A stretch of 64,000 nt of DNA from Oleiagrimonas sp. C23AA (GCF_011759385.1 NZ_JAARLY010000002.1:248001-312000); one strand, 5' to 3'. Shown: positions 23,675-33,971, counted from the stretch's first letter. A program made the numbers and translations. Notes: a model not told the origin generated them from the sequence alone.

Positions 23675-24949
23675 TTACGGTCCGGCTACCGAGTCGACCG
23701 CGTCAAGCCGCGCCCCCTGCTGCGGGCGCTCGTGCTTGTGACGGAACAGAATGGCAAACAGGATCGCCACCACCAGCGCGTAGGCGGCAAAGGTCAGCCA
23801 GATGCCGTGCCACTGCAGCGAGCCGTCCGGCGCGGTGAAGTAGGCATCGATGATCACGCCGCTGAGCGAGCTGCCCAGCACCGCGCCCACGCCGTTGGTC
23901 ATCATCATGAAAATGCCCTGCGCGCTGGCACGGATCTTCGGGTCGGCCTGACCCTCGACGAACAGCGAGCCGGAGATATTGAAGAAGTCGAAGGCCATGC
24001 CGTAGACGATGTTGGAGGCAATGATCATCCACAGCAGGCCGGCCGGGTTGCCGTAGGCGAACAGGCCAAAGCGCAGCACCCAGGCCAGCATCGAGATCAG
24101 CATCACCTTCTTGATGCCAAAACGGCTGAGGAAGAACGGAATGGCCAGGATGAACAGCGTCTCGGAGACCTGCGAAATGGACATGGTGATCGCCGGGTAG
24201 CGAATCGCCAAAAGGTGCGTGTAGGCCGGGTTCTTGGCGAAATCGTGCAGGAAGGTATCGCCGTAGGCGTTGGTCAGCTGCAGCGCGGCGCCCAGCGCCA
24301 TCGCAAACAGGAAGAACACCGCCATCTTGTAGTTCTTGAACAGCTTGAACGAGCGCAGGCCCATGGCATCGATCAGCGAGGCCGGCTTGGTATCGCGCGG
24401 CGGGCAGGGCGGCAGCGTGAACGCGTACAAGCCCAGCACCACCGCGGCGGCGGCGGCGACGTAGAACTGCCCGGTAGTTACTTCCAGGTGCAGCAGGCTG
24501 ACCGTCCACATGGCGACGATGAAGCCCACCGTGCCCCACACCCGGATCGGCGGGTACACCTTGACGATATCCACGCCGTCGGTCTTCAGCGCGTTGTAGG
24601 CCACCGTGATCGAGAGCGCGATGGTGGGCATGTAGAAGCACATGTTCACCAGCATCACCCAGAACAGAACCTTGGGATCGTCGATCATCGGCACGATGGC
24701 CAGCATCACTGCGCCCAGCAGATGCATGATGCCGTACAGGCGCTCGGCCCGGATCCACTTGTCGGCAATGATGCCGGCAATCGAGGGCATGAACAGCGAG
24801 GCGATGCCCATGGTCGAGAAGATGGCGCCGAAATCGGTGCCGGACCAGTGCCGGGTCTGGAACCAGTACGCACCAATGGTGATCAGCCACGAACCCCACA
24901 CGAAGAACTGCAGGAAATTCATCACGATCAGGCGGGTTCGGAGGTTCAT
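23675..24949 (-). CDS. nucleoside permease, NupG/XapB-type MFS
   Basis: A 424-residue proton symporter-type MFS protein with about twelve membrane helices. The opening NLRTRLIVMNFLQFFVWGSW and the segments ASLFMPSIAGIIADKWIRAE and VYGMAFDFFNISGSLFVE are typical of the nucleoside:H+ symporter family (NupG, XapB). It is the first gene of a pair with rbsK (five-base gap). No nucleosidase or phosphorylase is present in the pair, so the hydrolytic step must be encoded elsewhere. Uptake of nucleosides is likely; the base specificity is unknown. Confidence 0.87.
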   Translation of the reverse strand: MNLRTRLIVMNFLQFFVWGSWLITIGAYWFQTRHWSGTDFGAIFSTMGIASLFMPSIAGIIADKWIRAERLYGIMHLLGAVMLAIVPMIDDPKVLFWVMLVNMCFYMPTIALSITVAYNALKTDGVDIVKVYPPIRVWGTVGFIVAMWTVSLLHLEVTTGQFYVAAAAAVVLGLYAFTLPPCPPRDTKPASLIDAMGLRSFKLFKNYKMAVFFLFAMALGAALQLTNAYGDTFLHDFAKNPAYTHLLAIRYPAITMSISQVSETLFILAIPFFLSRFGIKKVMLISMLAWVLRFGLFAYGNPAGLLWMIIASNIVYGMAFDFFNISGSLFVEGQADPKIRASAQGIFMMMTNGVGAVLGSSLSGVIIDAYFTAPDGSLQWHGIWLTFAAYALVVAILFAILFRHKHERPQQGARLDAVDSVAGP

Positions 24950-25040
24950 GAGGCGTTCGTTCAGCGCAGGGTTAAGCGGATCAGACTAAGCGAGCCCGCG
25001 GCGGCCGGCAAGTTGCGTCGCGTCACCGGCGTGGCGCGGT

Positions 25041-25436
25041 TTACACTGCCTGGAAGGCATCGCGAAGCCAGGCAAGGCGTGGCGCCAGGCGCTCGCCGTC
25101 GAAGCTGACGACATCGAAGCGACAAGGTGCTGCCGCCCAGCGCGGGTGGGCGGTGAGAAAACCCTGCGCGGCGCGTATCAGGCGGGCCTGCTTGCTGGCC
25201 GTGACCGAGGCGGCGGCTCCACCGTGCCCAGCGTCGCGCCGGTAGCGCACCTCCACGAACACCAGCGTGTCGCCGTCGACCATGACAAGGTCGATTTCGC
25301 CAAAACGGGTGTGGAAGTTGCGCGCGACCGGTTTCAGTCCGGCGCGTCGCAGGTGTTTGAGCGCCAGTGCCTCGAAGGCATCGCCGGTGGCGCGGCGTGG
25401 GGTTTTGGCTGTTGGGTTCGGGGGTGTTCGGGTCAT
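25041..25436 (-). CDS. YraN family (UPF0102) endonuclease-like protein
   Basis: A 131-residue protein of the YraN/UPF0102 family, with the restriction-endonuclease-like core GDAFEALALKHLRRAGLK, FGEIDLVMVDGDTLVFVEVR (the E-D-ExR metal site) and a KQARLIRAA helix. Members are thought to be nucleases linked to DNA repair or recombination, but the role is unproven. The ATG at 25436 has GGGAGG eight bases upstream. It lies 62 bases after lpoA, as in E. coli rsmI-lpoA-yraN, but the usual diaA and dolP genes do not follow. A strong hairpin separates it from lpoA. Confidence 0.9.
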   Translation of the reverse strand: MTRTPPNPTAKTPRRATGDAFEALALKHLRRAGLKPVARNFHTRFGEIDLVMVDGDTLVFVEVRYRRDAGHGGAAASVTASKQARLIRAAQGFLTAHPRWAAAPCRFDVVSFDGERLAPRLAWLRDAFQAV

Positions 25437-25463
25437 GGCATCGCCTCCCTGTGACGCCGATAC

Positions 25464-25493
25464 AAACACGGCGCCGTTGCCGGCGCCGTGTTT
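25464..25493 (-). terminator. hairpin between lpoA and yraN
   Basis: AAACACGGCGCCG and CGGCGCCGTGTTT form a perfect 13-bp stem with a 4-base loop beginning six bases after the lpoA stop codon. The downstream side ends TTTGTAT, a weak T tract, so it is probably an attenuating terminator reducing read-through into yraN. Confidence 0.7.
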
Positions 25494-25498
25494 GACGA

Positions 25499-27352
25499 TC
25501 AAGGTTGGCCGCTGCTGGTTGCCGGGGCCGGCATGGCCGCCGGTTGAGCGCTGCTTGGCGAAGCGGCCGGCAGGTCACCGCTGGAGGGGGTGTCGGCCTG
25601 CAGACTGCCGGCGACCGGCTCGGCGATGCCGTTGGCAAAGCGTGCCCAGACCAGTTCGCGATGGATGCGGCCGAACGGATCGGAGGCCAGGCGGCCGGTC
25701 GCACCCGGCAGATAGCTGCCCGGATGGTTGTGCAGCCAGTCCAGATACGGCGCCAGTGCCCACGCGTCCATGCCCAGCGCGAACAGGCGCGCGCCGGCGC
25801 CGCGGATGCCCGGCAGCGAGCTGGCCATGGCATCGCGCGAGGGCAGGCCCGGTTGGGCGTTGAACAGCCACGGTGCATCGCAGAAGCTCAGGCCGTTCAA
25901 GTCGCCATTGTCCTCGGCATCGTTTTCGCCGTTGTAGACGTGCGAGGTGGCAAAGGCCGGCGCATCCAGCTTGGCCAGGCGCAGCTGCGGCATCAGCAGC
26001 CGTGCCTGTTGCGGGCGCATGCTGATGAAAATGCCGCCCTTGGCGCCAAGCGCATCGGCCGACAACTGCTTGAGCTGATCGCCGTAGTTGATGGCCCGCG
26101 GGTCCAGTGACAGCTGCTGCACCACCTGGCCACCATCGGCCTTGAACTGGGCGCTGAAAGCACGTGCGGCACGCTGCGCAAAATCCTCGCTGGACACCAG
26201 CACCACGGCCCGATCAAGACCCTGTGCGGCCATGTGATCGGCCACCTGACGGCCCTCGGTTTCCGGTTGCAGGCCAAACTCGGTGACATTGGCCGGCGGC
26301 AGCTGCTGGGTGTCTGGATGGTTCAGCGCCAGCACGGGTGCCGGCAGCTTGTCCTGACCCAGCACGGCGCTGACCGAGTCGCGCGCCAACGGGCCGACGA
26401 CCAGGTCGGCACCATCGGCCACCGCCTGCTGGTAGGCCTGCACCGCCTGCTGCGGGCTGGTGCCGGCATCGTAGGTTTTCACCTGCGTCTGCAGCTGGCT
26501 GTCCGAGGTGGCGCTGTCATCGCGCTTTTGGAAATAGGCGGCGAAGAAACCTTCGCGGATGACCGCCGCCGCGGCGCTCAGCGGACCGGAAGCGGGCAGC
26601 AGCAAGGCCACATGGTGCGGCGGCTTGTAGCCCTGCTGGCGCTGGCTGCCCGGCAGTACCGTGCCGACCGGGTGATCCAGCTGCGGGCTGCTACGGCCGA
26701 CGTCCACACCCAGCTGGCCCAGCGCCTCGTTGACCCAGTGCGTCATCGGCGCATCCGGGCGCAGTTCGCTGGCGTGTTGTCGCAGTGCCGGCGCGCCCAT
26801 GCCGACCAGCAACTGGGCGATGTGACGGCGGTTCTCGGCCTGATCCAGACCCTTGAGCTGGTCATCCATGCCGACGCGAATGCGCGCGGCCTGATAGGGC
26901 TTGCCGGCGGCCTCAAGGGCGCGGGCGCGCAGTTCATGCTGGCGCAGCACCAGGCTCGGCGACAGCGCCGGCGGCGTCTGCGCGGTCAGCGACAGTGCCT
27001 GCGCGGTGTCGCCCTTGTGCAGCGCCACTTCGGCACGCAGCAGGTCGAAACGGGCCGCGTCGGCCGGCGTCAGCTGCTTGCGGTCGATGCCGACCAGCGC
27101 CTGGTCGGCCTTGCCGAGGCTGCCTTCCTCGCGCCAGGCCTCGGCCGCACGCAGACGGAAGTAGCTGGCGCCGCTGGCGTCCTCGCTGGCCAGTTTCATA
27201 TAGGCCTGGGCGGCCTGGTCGTAGTTGCCCTGGTGCAGCATCGACTGCACCTGCTGCGAGCGGGCCAGTTGCTGCGGCGACGGACCGCTGACCGTGGCGC
27301 AGCCGGCGGCAGCGAGTACGGCCGCCAGGCCAAGGACACGAATAAGGCGCAT
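25499..27352 (-). CDS. lpoA: penicillin-binding protein activator LpoA
   Basis: A 617-residue outer-membrane lipoprotein that activates the bifunctional synthase PBP1a through the periplasm. The lipobox LAAAGC is at about residues 13-18 after the start MRLIRVLG. The N-terminal half is helical and TPR-like (about 25-240). The C-terminal half is a periplasmic-binding-protein-like domain, from KPPHHVALLLPASGPLSAAA to GADLVVGPLARDSV. The ATG at 27352 has AGGA nine bases upstream; an ATG at 27373 has none. It is divergent from rsmI, as in enterobacteria, and ends in a short Ala/Pro/Ser-rich tail. Confidence 0.92.
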   Translation of the reverse strand: MRLIRVLGLAAVLAAAGCATVSGPSPQQLARSQQVQSMLHQGNYDQAAQAYMKLASEDASGASYFRLRAAEAWREEGSLGKADQALVGIDRKQLTPADAARFDLLRAEVALHKGDTAQALSLTAQTPPALSPSLVLRQHELRARALEAAGKPYQAARIRVGMDDQLKGLDQAENRRHIAQLLVGMGAPALRQHASELRPDAPMTHWVNEALGQLGVDVGRSSPQLDHPVGTVLPGSQRQQGYKPPHHVALLLPASGPLSAAAAVIREGFFAAYFQKRDDSATSDSQLQTQVKTYDAGTSPQQAVQAYQQAVADGADLVVGPLARDSVSAVLGQDKLPAPVLALNHPDTQQLPPANVTEFGLQPETEGRQVADHMAAQGLDRAVVLVSSEDFAQRAARAFSAQFKADGGQVVQQLSLDPRAINYGDQLKQLSADALGAKGGIFISMRPQQARLLMPQLRLAKLDAPAFATSHVYNGENDAEDNGDLNGLSFCDAPWLFNAQPGLPSRDAMASSLPGIRGAGARLFALGMDAWALAPYLDWLHNHPGSYLPGATGRLASDPFGRIHRELVWARFANGIAEPVAGSLQADTPSSGDLPAASPSSAQPAAMPAPATSSGQP

Positions 27353-27427
27353 GAACAAGTTCCTGTTCGTCATCTGGGGCATTTGCGCGATGATAGCCCA
27401 TTGCGTCAAATCAACCGTGTGCTCGCC

Positions 27428-28252
27428 ATGCAGAACGTTCAGCCCGGCACCCTCTGGGTCGTCGCCACCCCCATCGGTCAGCTGACCGACATCTCCCAGC
27501 GCGCCATCGAGGTGCTGGGCAAGGTGGCGGTGATCGCGGCCGAGGACACCCGTCACAGCCGCCCGCTGCTCAGCCATTACGGCATTGCCACGCCGGCGGT
27601 GGCGCTGCACGAGCACAACGAGCGCGAGGCGGTGGACCAGCTGGTGCGGCGCCTGGAGCAGGGCGACGAGGTGGCCTTGATTTCCGATGCCGGCACGCCG
27701 CTGATCAGCGATCCGGGGTTTCGGCTGGTGCGCGCGGCGCGTGCAGCGGGGCTGAAAGTGGCGCCGGTGCCGGGCGCTTGCGCCGCGATTGCTGCGCTGT
27801 CAGCGGCCGGCTTGCCGAGCGACCGCTTTGTATTCGAAGGCTTCCTGCCGCCCAAGTCGGCGGCACGGCGCACGCGTCTGGCCGAACTGGCGGGCGATGC
27901 GCGCACACTCATCTTTTATGAGTCGCCGCATCGCGTGGCCGAGTGTCTGGCCGATATGGTCCAGGTGTTCGGCCCCGAGCGCGAAGCGGCGCTGGCGCGT
28001 GAGCTGACCAAACTGTTTGAAACGGTCATCGACGCACCGCTGGCCGAGCTTGCCGAGCGCGTGGCGGGCGATCGCGATCAGCAGCGCGGCGAAATCGTGT
28101 TGCTGGTGGCGGGCGTGGCCGATCGCGCCCAGGCACAGCTGGCCGAAGGTCAGCGCGTGTTCGCCCTGTTGCGCGATGATCTGCCGCCGGCCAAGGCAGC
28201 GCGACTGGCCGCCGCCATCACCGGGGCGCCGCGCAAGGCGCTATATCAGTAA
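27428..28252 (+). CDS. rsmI: 16S rRNA (cytidine-1402 2'-O)-methyltransferase
   Basis: A 274-residue tetrapyrrole-methylase-fold enzyme that 2'-O-methylates C1402 in the ribosomal decoding centre. Diagnostic motifs are GTLWVVATPIGQLTDISQRA at the N-terminus, EDTRHSRPLLSHYGI, LISDAGTPLISDPGF and FEGFLPPKSAARR. The reading frame stays open far upstream, but homologues begin at the ATG at 27428 (MQNVQPGTLW). The gene is divergent from lpoA across 75 bases and is followed by rnpB. Confidence 0.96.
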   Translation: MQNVQPGTLWVVATPIGQLTDISQRAIEVLGKVAVIAAEDTRHSRPLLSHYGIATPAVALHEHNEREAVDQLVRRLEQGDEVALISDAGTPLISDPGFRLVRAARAAGLKVAPVPGACAAIAALSAAGLPSDRFVFEGFLPPKSAARRTRLAELAGDARTLIFYESPHRVAECLADMVQVFGPEREAALARELTKLFETVIDAPLAELAERVAGDRDQQRGEIVLLVAGVADRAQAQLAEGQRVFALLRDDLPPAKAARLAAAITGAPRKALYQ

Positions 28253-28316
28253 TGCATGGCCAAGCCTCTTCAACGGCACCTCGCGTCGACACATAGGCGC
28301 CCGGTGGGAGTTGCCG

Positions 28317-28322
28317 TACACT
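28317..28322 (+). promoter_or_regulatory. candidate -10 of rnpB
   Basis: TACACT (4 of 6 matches) lies seven to eight bases before the predicted 5' end of the RNase P RNA, exactly where a -10 is expected. The -35 is not obvious. Confidence 0.5.
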
Positions 28323-28330
28323 ACGCGCCG

Positions 28331-28704
<374 letters not shown>

Positions 28705-28717
28705 TTATCGAGTGTGC

Positions 28718-28750
28718 ACACGCCCCGGCCGGCTATCGGCCGGGGCGTGT
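28718..28750 (+). terminator. rnpB terminator hairpin
   Basis: A 14-bp perfect stem, ACACGCCCCGGCCG with CGGCCGGGGCGTGT around a GCTAT loop, begins 14 bases after the RNase P RNA. A T5 run occurs a little farther on at about 28766-28770. Confidence 0.8.
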
Positions 28751-28971
28751 CGTATCGGCCCCACGTTTTTCCACGCCGGTGGTGTGCGGTGGGGCTTGCA
28801 TCGCCGCCCCGGGGTCGATACGCGAGAGTGTGGCTGGGCTCCACATCGGCTTCACGTAAGTGAAACACAGTAAAATCGTTGATGATTCAAGGGCCTTAGG
28901 CGCACTCCTCACAAAGCGCTGGAAAATTCAGCAAACGTTACTTTACTCCTTGATCTGCAAGCAAAATTTTC

Positions 28972-29000
28972 TTGACAGTCTCAGGGGGCGAGACTATCGT
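28972..29000 (+). promoter_or_regulatory. dcw cluster promoter (Pmra)
   Basis: TTGACA (28972-28977), a 17-base spacer and TATCGT (28995-29000) form a strong sigma-70 promoter 45 bases upstream of the mraZ ATG. The sequence just upstream (28921-28970) is unusually AT-rich for this genome, like an UP element. The rest of the 294 bases between the rnpB terminator and mraZ shows no gene. Confidence 0.85.
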
Positions 29001-29034
29001 GGGTTCCAGTGTGAAATCGTGGGATTTCGTGGAA
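29000..29034 (+). promoter_or_regulatory. MraZ operator: four 10-base-spaced TGGGN-type repeats
   Basis: TGGGT (29000), TGTGA (29010), TGGGA (29020) and TGGAA (29030) are separated by exactly five bases each. This is the arrangement known to be bound by MraZ in E. coli (TGGGN repeats with 5-base spacers). They lie directly downstream of the promoter and just before mraZ, so autorepression of the dcw cluster by MraZ is expected. Confidence 0.8.
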
Positions 29035-29044
29035 GCCACCGGGC

Positions 29045-29491
29045 ATGTTCCAGGGCGAAACCGCCATCACCGTCGATGACAAAGGCCGCATGGCTATCCC
29101 GACCGCGTATCGGGAGGCCATCGCACAGGCCTGTGGCAGTCGGCTGGTGATCACCTACAACCCGTTCGAGCACGGTTGTCTGTGGATTTTTCCGCAGGAC
29201 GAATGGGAGCAGGTGCGGGATCAGGTCAATGCGCTTCCCAGTGTCAAGGCCGTGCATCGTGCGTTGCAGATGAAGCTGGTCGGTGCCGCCGCGCAGGTTG
29301 AGCCCGACAGCGCCTCTCGCGTGTTGTTGCCCAGCAGCCAGCGCAACTCGGCGGGTATCGAGAAGCGCGCGGTATTGCTGGGTATGGGCAACAAGTTCGA
29401 GCTCTGGAGCGAGCAGGCGCACTTGGCCAAGATCCGCCAGACCATCGGCGAGGACGAGATCAGCGAAGACATGTCGGATTTGAGGCTGTAA
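29045..29491 (+). CDS. mraZ: transcriptional regulator MraZ
   Basis: A 148-residue DNA-binding protein that forms a ring and represses the dcw promoter. It has two AbrB/SpoVT-like half-domains, each with the DxxxR motif: DDKGRMAIP near residue 14 and DSASRVLLP near residue 90. It starts eleven bases after the last operator repeat and is the first gene of the division/cell-wall cluster. Ribosome-binding complementarity is weak. Length is normal for the family. Confidence 0.96.
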   Translation: MFQGETAITVDDKGRMAIPTAYREAIAQACGSRLVITYNPFEHGCLWIFPQDEWEQVRDQVNALPSVKAVHRALQMKLVGAAAQVEPDSASRVLLPSSQRNSAGIEKRAVLLGMGNKFELWSEQAHLAKIRQTIGEDEISEDMSDLRL

Positions 29492-29519
29492 GGCACATCA
29501 CTTTTCAAGGCGGGGCGGG

Positions 29520-30458
29520 GTGTCAGCCATGGGCAATGACGAACTGCGGCACATCCCGGTGATGCTGGATGAGGCGGTTGAAGGTCTCGCGGTGCATCCA
29601 GGGGGCCGGTATCTGGACGGCACATTCGGTCGCGGCGGTCATGCGCGCGCCGTGTTGTCGCGTCTGGATGAAAGTGGTCGCCTGCTGCTGATGGATCGCG
29701 ATCCGCAGGCCATCGCCCGTGCCCAGGCGCTGTTTGCCGACGATGCGCGCGTGGCCATCCGCCACGGCAATTTTGCCGACATGGCGCAGTGGGATGCCGT
29801 CGCCGAAGGGCTGGACGGCGTGCTGCTGGATATTGGCGTGTCCTCGCCGCAGCTCGATGATGCCAGCCGCGGTTTCAGCTTCATGGCCGATGCGCCGCTG
29901 GACATGCGCATGGACACCACACAGGGCGAGAGCGCGGCCGAGTTTCTGGCCCACGCCGAAGAGCGCGAGATCGCCGACGTACTGTTTCGTTTCGGCGAAG
30001 AGCGCTTCAGCCGCCGCATTGCCCGCGCCATCTGCGAGCGCCGCGAGCAGGCGCCGATCACCCGCACCGGCGAGCTGGCCGAGCTGGTGGCCAAGACCAT
30101 CGGCCGCCGCGAGCCGGGCAAGCATCCGGCCACGCGCACGTTCCAGGGGCTGCGCATCGCGGTCAATGCCGAGCTGGACGCGCTCGAACGCGGGCTGTCG
30201 GCCGCGGTCGACTGTCTCAAGCCTGGTGGTCGTCTGGCGGTGATCAGCTTCCACTCGCTGGAAGATCGCATGGTCAAGCGTTTCATCAAGGATGAGTCCG
30301 GCCGCGTGCAGGGCGGTCGCCGCGGCCTGCCGCCGCCCGAGGCGCCCAAGGCGCGCCTGCGTGCCGTGGGCAAGGCGCAGTTTCCTTCCGCTGACGAAGT
30401 GGCGGTCAACGTGCGCTCGCGCTCGGCGGTGTTGCGCGTGGCGGAGCGACTGGCGTGA
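29520..30458 (+). CDS. rsmH: 16S rRNA (cytosine-1402 N4)-methyltransferase
   Basis: A 312-residue SAM-dependent enzyme (MraW) that N4-methylates C1402 of 16S rRNA, the same nucleotide that RsmI methylates on its ribose. Motifs: [13 protein letters not shown] at the N-terminus, [16 protein letters not shown] (SAM motif I), [20 protein letters not shown] and [15 protein letters not shown]. The start is either the GTG at 29520 (AAGG nine bases upstream) or the ATG at 29529. It overlaps ftsL by four bases. Confidence 0.96.
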   Translation: MSAMGNDELRHIPVMLDEAVEGLAVHPGGRYLDGTFGRGGHARAVLSRLDESGRLLLMDRDPQAIARAQALFADDARVAIRHGNFADMAQWDAVAEGLDGVLLDIGVSSPQLDDASRGFSFMADAPLDMRMDTTQGESAAEFLAHAEEREIADVLFRFGEERFSRRIARAICERREQAPITRTGELAELVAKTIGRREPGKHPATRTFQGLRIAVNAELDALERGLSAAVDCLKPGGRLAVISFHSLEDRMVKRFIKDESGRVQGGRRGLPPPEAPKARLRAVGKAQFPSADEVAVNVRSRSAVLRVAERLA

Positions 30459-30727
30459 AGCCGTATCAGGCCATCTCCCTGACCACGCTGCTGCTGGCCG
30501 TGCTTGGCAGTGCCATCGGTGTGGTGTGGGTGCGTCACGAGTCGCGCGTGCTGTTCATTCGTCTGACCGAACTGCAGAACCGCCGCGACAGCCTGAACGT
30601 GGAATTTGGCCGCCTGGAGCTGGAGCAGGCGACCTGGGCCGACCCGAGCCGTATCGACCGGGTGGCCCGTGATCAGTTGCACATGGTCGACCCCAAGCCG
30701 GGCGATATCGAGTTGATCCGTCGATGA
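30455..30727 (+). CDS. ftsL: cell division protein FtsL
   Basis: A 90-residue bitopic inner-membrane protein of the divisome FtsQLB complex. There is a short cytoplasmic N-terminus, one membrane helix (about residues 7-26, [20 protein letters not shown]) and a periplasmic coiled coil ([20 protein letters not shown]). The GTG start overlaps the rsmH stop as GTGA, and its own stop overlaps ftsI as ATGA, so translation is coupled. Sequence is poorly conserved, but size, topology and position identify it. Confidence 0.93.
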   Translation: MKPYQAISLTTLLLAVLGSAIGVVWVRHESRVLFIRLTELQNRRDSLNVEFGRLELEQATWADPSRIDRVARDQLHMVDPKPGDIELIRR

Positions 30728-32502
30728 GCAAGCGCACGCTACATCGCGATCTGCAGCTGCCGGACCGCCGTCGCGGTCCGAGCGCGCGCAAGCGTCTGAC
30801 GCTGGTGGTGGTGTTGCTGGGCCTGGCCACGCTGGGTCTGGTAGTGCAGGCAGTGCGCCTGCAGGTGGTCGACAAGGGTTTTTACCAGGCCCAGGGCAAC
30901 GCGCGTTTCCTGCGTCAGGTGAAGATTCCGGTCTCGCGCGGCACCATCTTCGATCGCAATGGCGAGCCGCTGGCGGTGTCCACGCCGGTCGAGTCGCTGT
31001 GGGCCAATCCCAAGGATGTGCTCGATCACGATGATCGCATTCCGGCCCTGGCACACGCGCTGGGCGTGGATCCGGCCGAGCTCAAACAGCGCCTGATCGA
31101 GCGCGCCGACCGCGAATTTGTCTACCTCAAGCGCCAGATGAGTCCGGACGCGGCCAAGGCGGTGCTGGATCTGGACATTCCCGGCGTCAACGAGCAGCGC
31201 GAATACAAGCGTTACTACCCGATGGGCGCGGTCACCGCGCACGTGCTGGGCTTTACCAATATCGACGATGAAGGCCAGGAAGGCCTGGAGCTGGCCTTCA
31301 ACAACTGGTTGTCGGGCAAGCCCGGTGCCAAGCGCGTGATTCGCGACAACAAGGGTCACACGGTGGAGAACGTGGACCTGGTGCGCGCGCCGCAGCCGGG
31401 CCGTGACCTGCATCTTTCCATCGACAATCGCCTGCAGTACCTGGCCTACAGCCAGTTGTCCGACGCGCTGACCAAGTTCGAGGCCTCCTCGGCGTCGATG
31501 GTGGTGATGGATGTGCGCACCGGCGAGGTGCTGGCGATGGTCAATCTGCCCTCGTACAACCCCAACGCGATTGGCAACAGCACCGCCGCGCAGCGCCGCA
31601 ACCGCGCGGTGACGGACGTGTTCGAGCCCGGCTCCACGGCCAAGCCGTTCACCATCATGGCCGCGCTCGACTCGGGCAAGTGGACGCCGACCACCAAGAT
31701 CGACACCTCGCCGGGCTGGTACGTGCTGTATGGCCACACCATCAAGGACGATGCCAATTTCGGCATGCTCGACACCACTGGCGTGATCACCAAATCGTCC
31801 AATATCGGCGCCTCCAAGATCGCGCTGACGCTCAACACCGAGCAGATGTACGACGTGTTCCGCAGCTTCGGCTTTGGCAACAGCACCGAAAGCGGCTTTC
31901 CGGGCGAAGTCTCAGGCTATCTGCCGATCGGTGCCGACTGGCGCCCCATCCGCCAGGCCACCATTGGCTACGGCTATGGTTTCAACGTGACCGCCTTGCA
32001 ATTGGCGCAGGCCTATTCGGCCATCGCCGACGGCGGCGTGCTGCATCACCCGACGTTTGTGAAAGGTGGCGGCAAGCCCGGCAAGCGTGTGATCAGTCCG
32101 AAAATCGATCACGAAATCATCCAGATGCTCAAGACCGTGGTCACCAAGGATGGCACTGCGCCATCGGCACAGGTGGCCAACTATTCGGTGGCCGGCAAGA
32201 CCGGCACTGCGCGCATCGCGGCCGCGGGCGGCTACTCCAAGGGCAAGTACTTCTCGGTGTTTGCCGGCATGATTCCGGCCTCCGATCCGCGTCTGGTCGG
32301 CGTGATCATGGTGCGCGACGCGAAGAAGAAGAGCTATTTCGGCGGCAAGGTTTCCGCCCCGGTATTCAGCAAGGTGATGGCTGGCGCCGTGCGCCTGCTG
32401 GATATTCCGCCCGATGATGTCAAAACCTGGTACACCGGCGTCGGCGCGCCGGACGCCAGCAAGCCTCTTGCCGGCAGCAACGGCGAGGGGGTGGCGCCAT
32501 GA
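30724..32502 (+). CDS. ftsI: septal peptidoglycan transpeptidase FtsI (PBP3)
   Basis: A 592-residue class B penicillin-binding protein that cross-links septal peptidoglycan. It has an N-terminal membrane anchor (about residues 20-42), then a dimerisation/pedestal domain including [15 protein letters not shown]. In the transpeptidase domain S304 lies in STAK (304-307), SSN at 358-360 and KTG at 492-494. All active-site motifs are intact. It overlaps ftsL and murE by four bases. It is the target of division-specific beta-lactams. Confidence 0.97.
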   Translation: MSKRTLHRDLQLPDRRRGPSARKRLTLVVVLLGLATLGLVVQAVRLQVVDKGFYQAQGNARFLRQVKIPVSRGTIFDRNGEPLAVSTPVESLWANPKDVLDHDDRIPALAHALGVDPAELKQRLIERADREFVYLKRQMSPDAAKAVLDLDIPGVNEQREYKRYYPMGAVTAHVLGFTNIDDEGQEGLELAFNNWLSGKPGAKRVIRDNKGHTVENVDLVRAPQPGRDLHLSIDNRLQYLAYSQLSDALTKFEASSASMVVMDVRTGEVLAMVNLPSYNPNAIGNSTAAQRRNRAVTDVFEPGSTAKPFTIMAALDSGKWTPTTKIDTSPGWYVLYGHTIKDDANFGMLDTTGVITKSSNIGASKIALTLNTEQMYDVFRSFGFGNSTESGFPGEVSGYLPIGADWRPIRQATIGYGYGFNVTALQLAQAYSAIADGGVLHHPTFVKGGGKPGKRVISPKIDHEIIQMLKTVVTKDGTAPSAQVANYSVAGKTGTARIAAAGGYSKGKYFSVFAGMIPASDPRLVGVIMVRDAKKKSYFGGKVSAPVFSKVMAGAVRLLDIPPDDVKTWYTGVGAPDASKPLAGSNGEGVAP

Positions 32503-33971
32503 GCATGCGTCTGGGTGAATTGCTGGCCGGTATCGCCGCCGTCGGCGCCAGCGCCGATCTGCCGGTGCGCGGCCTGAATCTGGATTCGCGCGCCATGGCT
32601 CCGGGCGAGGTGTTTGTGGCCCTGCGCGGCACGCGTGCGCACGGCATGGATTATGTCGCCACCGCCATCGCTCGCGGCGCGGTCGCCGTGCTTGCCGAGG
32701 CGCCGTTGCCGGCGCACGCGCCCGACGGCGTGCCGGTGATCGCCATCGAGGCGCTGTCGCAGCGCCTGGGCGAGATCGCCGCGCGCTTTTACGGCCAGCC
32801 GTCGCGTGCGCTGACCGTGATCGGTGTCACCGGCACCAATGGCAAAACCTCAACCGTGCAGATGCTGGCGCAGGCGCTGGAAGCGCTGGGCCATCGCGCC
32901 GCCTCCATCGGCACGCTGGGCGCCGGGCTTCATGGCGCCATCGAGGCCGGTGAGCGCACCACGCCCGATGCCATCCAGGTGCAGGCGCTGCTGGCACGTT
33001 TTCGCGACGCCGGCGCCACGCACGTGGCAATGGAGGTGTCCTCGCACGCGCTGGTGCAGGGCCGGGTGGCTGGCGTTGGCTTCGACGTGGCGGTGTTCAC
33101 CAACCTCAGCCGCGATCATCTGGACTATCACGGCACCATGGAAGCCTACGGCGCGGCCAAGGCCACGCTGTTTGCCTGGCCGGGGCTGAAGGCCGCCGTG
33201 GTCAATGTCGATGACAGCTTCGGCCGAGCATTGGCCGAGCGCCTGCCGGCCAGCGTGATGCGCCTGCGCGTCAGCCAGGGTGGTCCGCATGCCGAGCTTT
33301 GCGCCGATGCGGTGCGCACCCGCGCCGACGGCCTGCATTTCACACTGCGCTCGCCGTGGGGCGAGGGTGCCGTCGACAGCGCCCTGCTGGGGCGTTTCAA
33401 CGTCGCCAACCTGCTGGCCGTGGCCGGCACCTTGGGTGCCTTGGGTCACGACTTTTCCGCCATTGCCCAGGCGCTGCACGCGCTGCGTCCGGTGCGTGGC
33501 CGCATGAGCCGCCTGGGCGGCGACGGCGAGCATCCGCTGCTGGTGGTCGACTACGCACATACGCCCGATGCGCTGGAGCAGGCACTGCAAAGTCTGCGCG
33601 CGCACTGCGCCGGGCGACTGGTGTGCGTGTTTGGTTGCGGTGGCGAGCGCGATACCGGCAAGCGAGCGCTGATGGGCGCGGTCGCCGAGCGCCTGGCCGA
33701 TGTGGCCATCGTCACCGACGACAACCCGCGCGGCGAGGATGGCGACGCCATCGTGGCGCAGATTCTTGAAGGTTTTGAACGGCCGGCGCAGGCCCGGGTG
33801 CAGCGCGACCGCGCCGCAGCCATTGCCGATGCGGCGGCCATGTGTGGCGCCGACGACGTGATTCTGATCGCCGGCAAGGGCCACGAGGATTACCAGGAGG
33901 TGGCCGGCGTGAAGCGGCCTTTCGACGATCTGGCGGTGGCGCGCAAAGCGCTGGGGGCGGTGTCATGCTGA
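32499..33971 (+). CDS. murE: UDP-MurNAc-L-Ala-D-Glu:meso-diaminopimelate ligase
   Basis: A 490-residue cytosolic Mur ligase adding the third stem-peptide residue. The ATP loop is [13 protein letters not shown] (about residues 109-121). The specificity motif [10 protein letters not shown] (about 407-416) is the DNPR type that selects meso-diaminopimelate over lysine. It starts four bases inside ftsI and overlaps murF by seven bases. Its substrate carries D-Glu, whichever MurD route supplies it; no murD gene is in this cluster. Confidence 0.97.
   Translation: MSMRLGELLAGIAAVGASADLPVRGLNLDSRAMAPGEVFVALRGTRAHGMDYVATAIARGAVAVLAEAPLPAHAPDGVPVIAIEALSQRLGEIAARFYGQPSRALTVIGVTGTNGKTSTVQMLAQALEALGHRAASIGTLGAGLHGAIEAGERTTPDAIQVQALLARFRDAGATHVAMEVSSHALVQGRVAGVGFDVAVFTNLSRDHLDYHGTMEAYGAAKATLFAWPGLKAAVVNVDDSFGRALAERLPASVMRLRVSQGGPHAELCADAVRTRADGLHFTLRSPWGEGAVDSALLGRFNVANLLAVAGTLGALGHDFSAIAQALHALRPVRGRMSRLGGDGEHPLLVVDYAHTPDALEQALQSLRAHCAGRLVCVFGCGGERDTGKRALMGAVAERLADVAIVTDDNPRGEDGDAIVAQILEGFERPAQARVQRDRAAAIADAAAMCGADDVILIAGKGHEDYQEVAGVKRPFDDLAVARKALGAVSC

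Noticed and set aside
26234-27427. A 398-codon extension of the rsmI frame antisense to lpoA
   Set aside because: High-GC antisense frame; RsmI homologues start at the ATG at 27428 and lpoA is the real gene.
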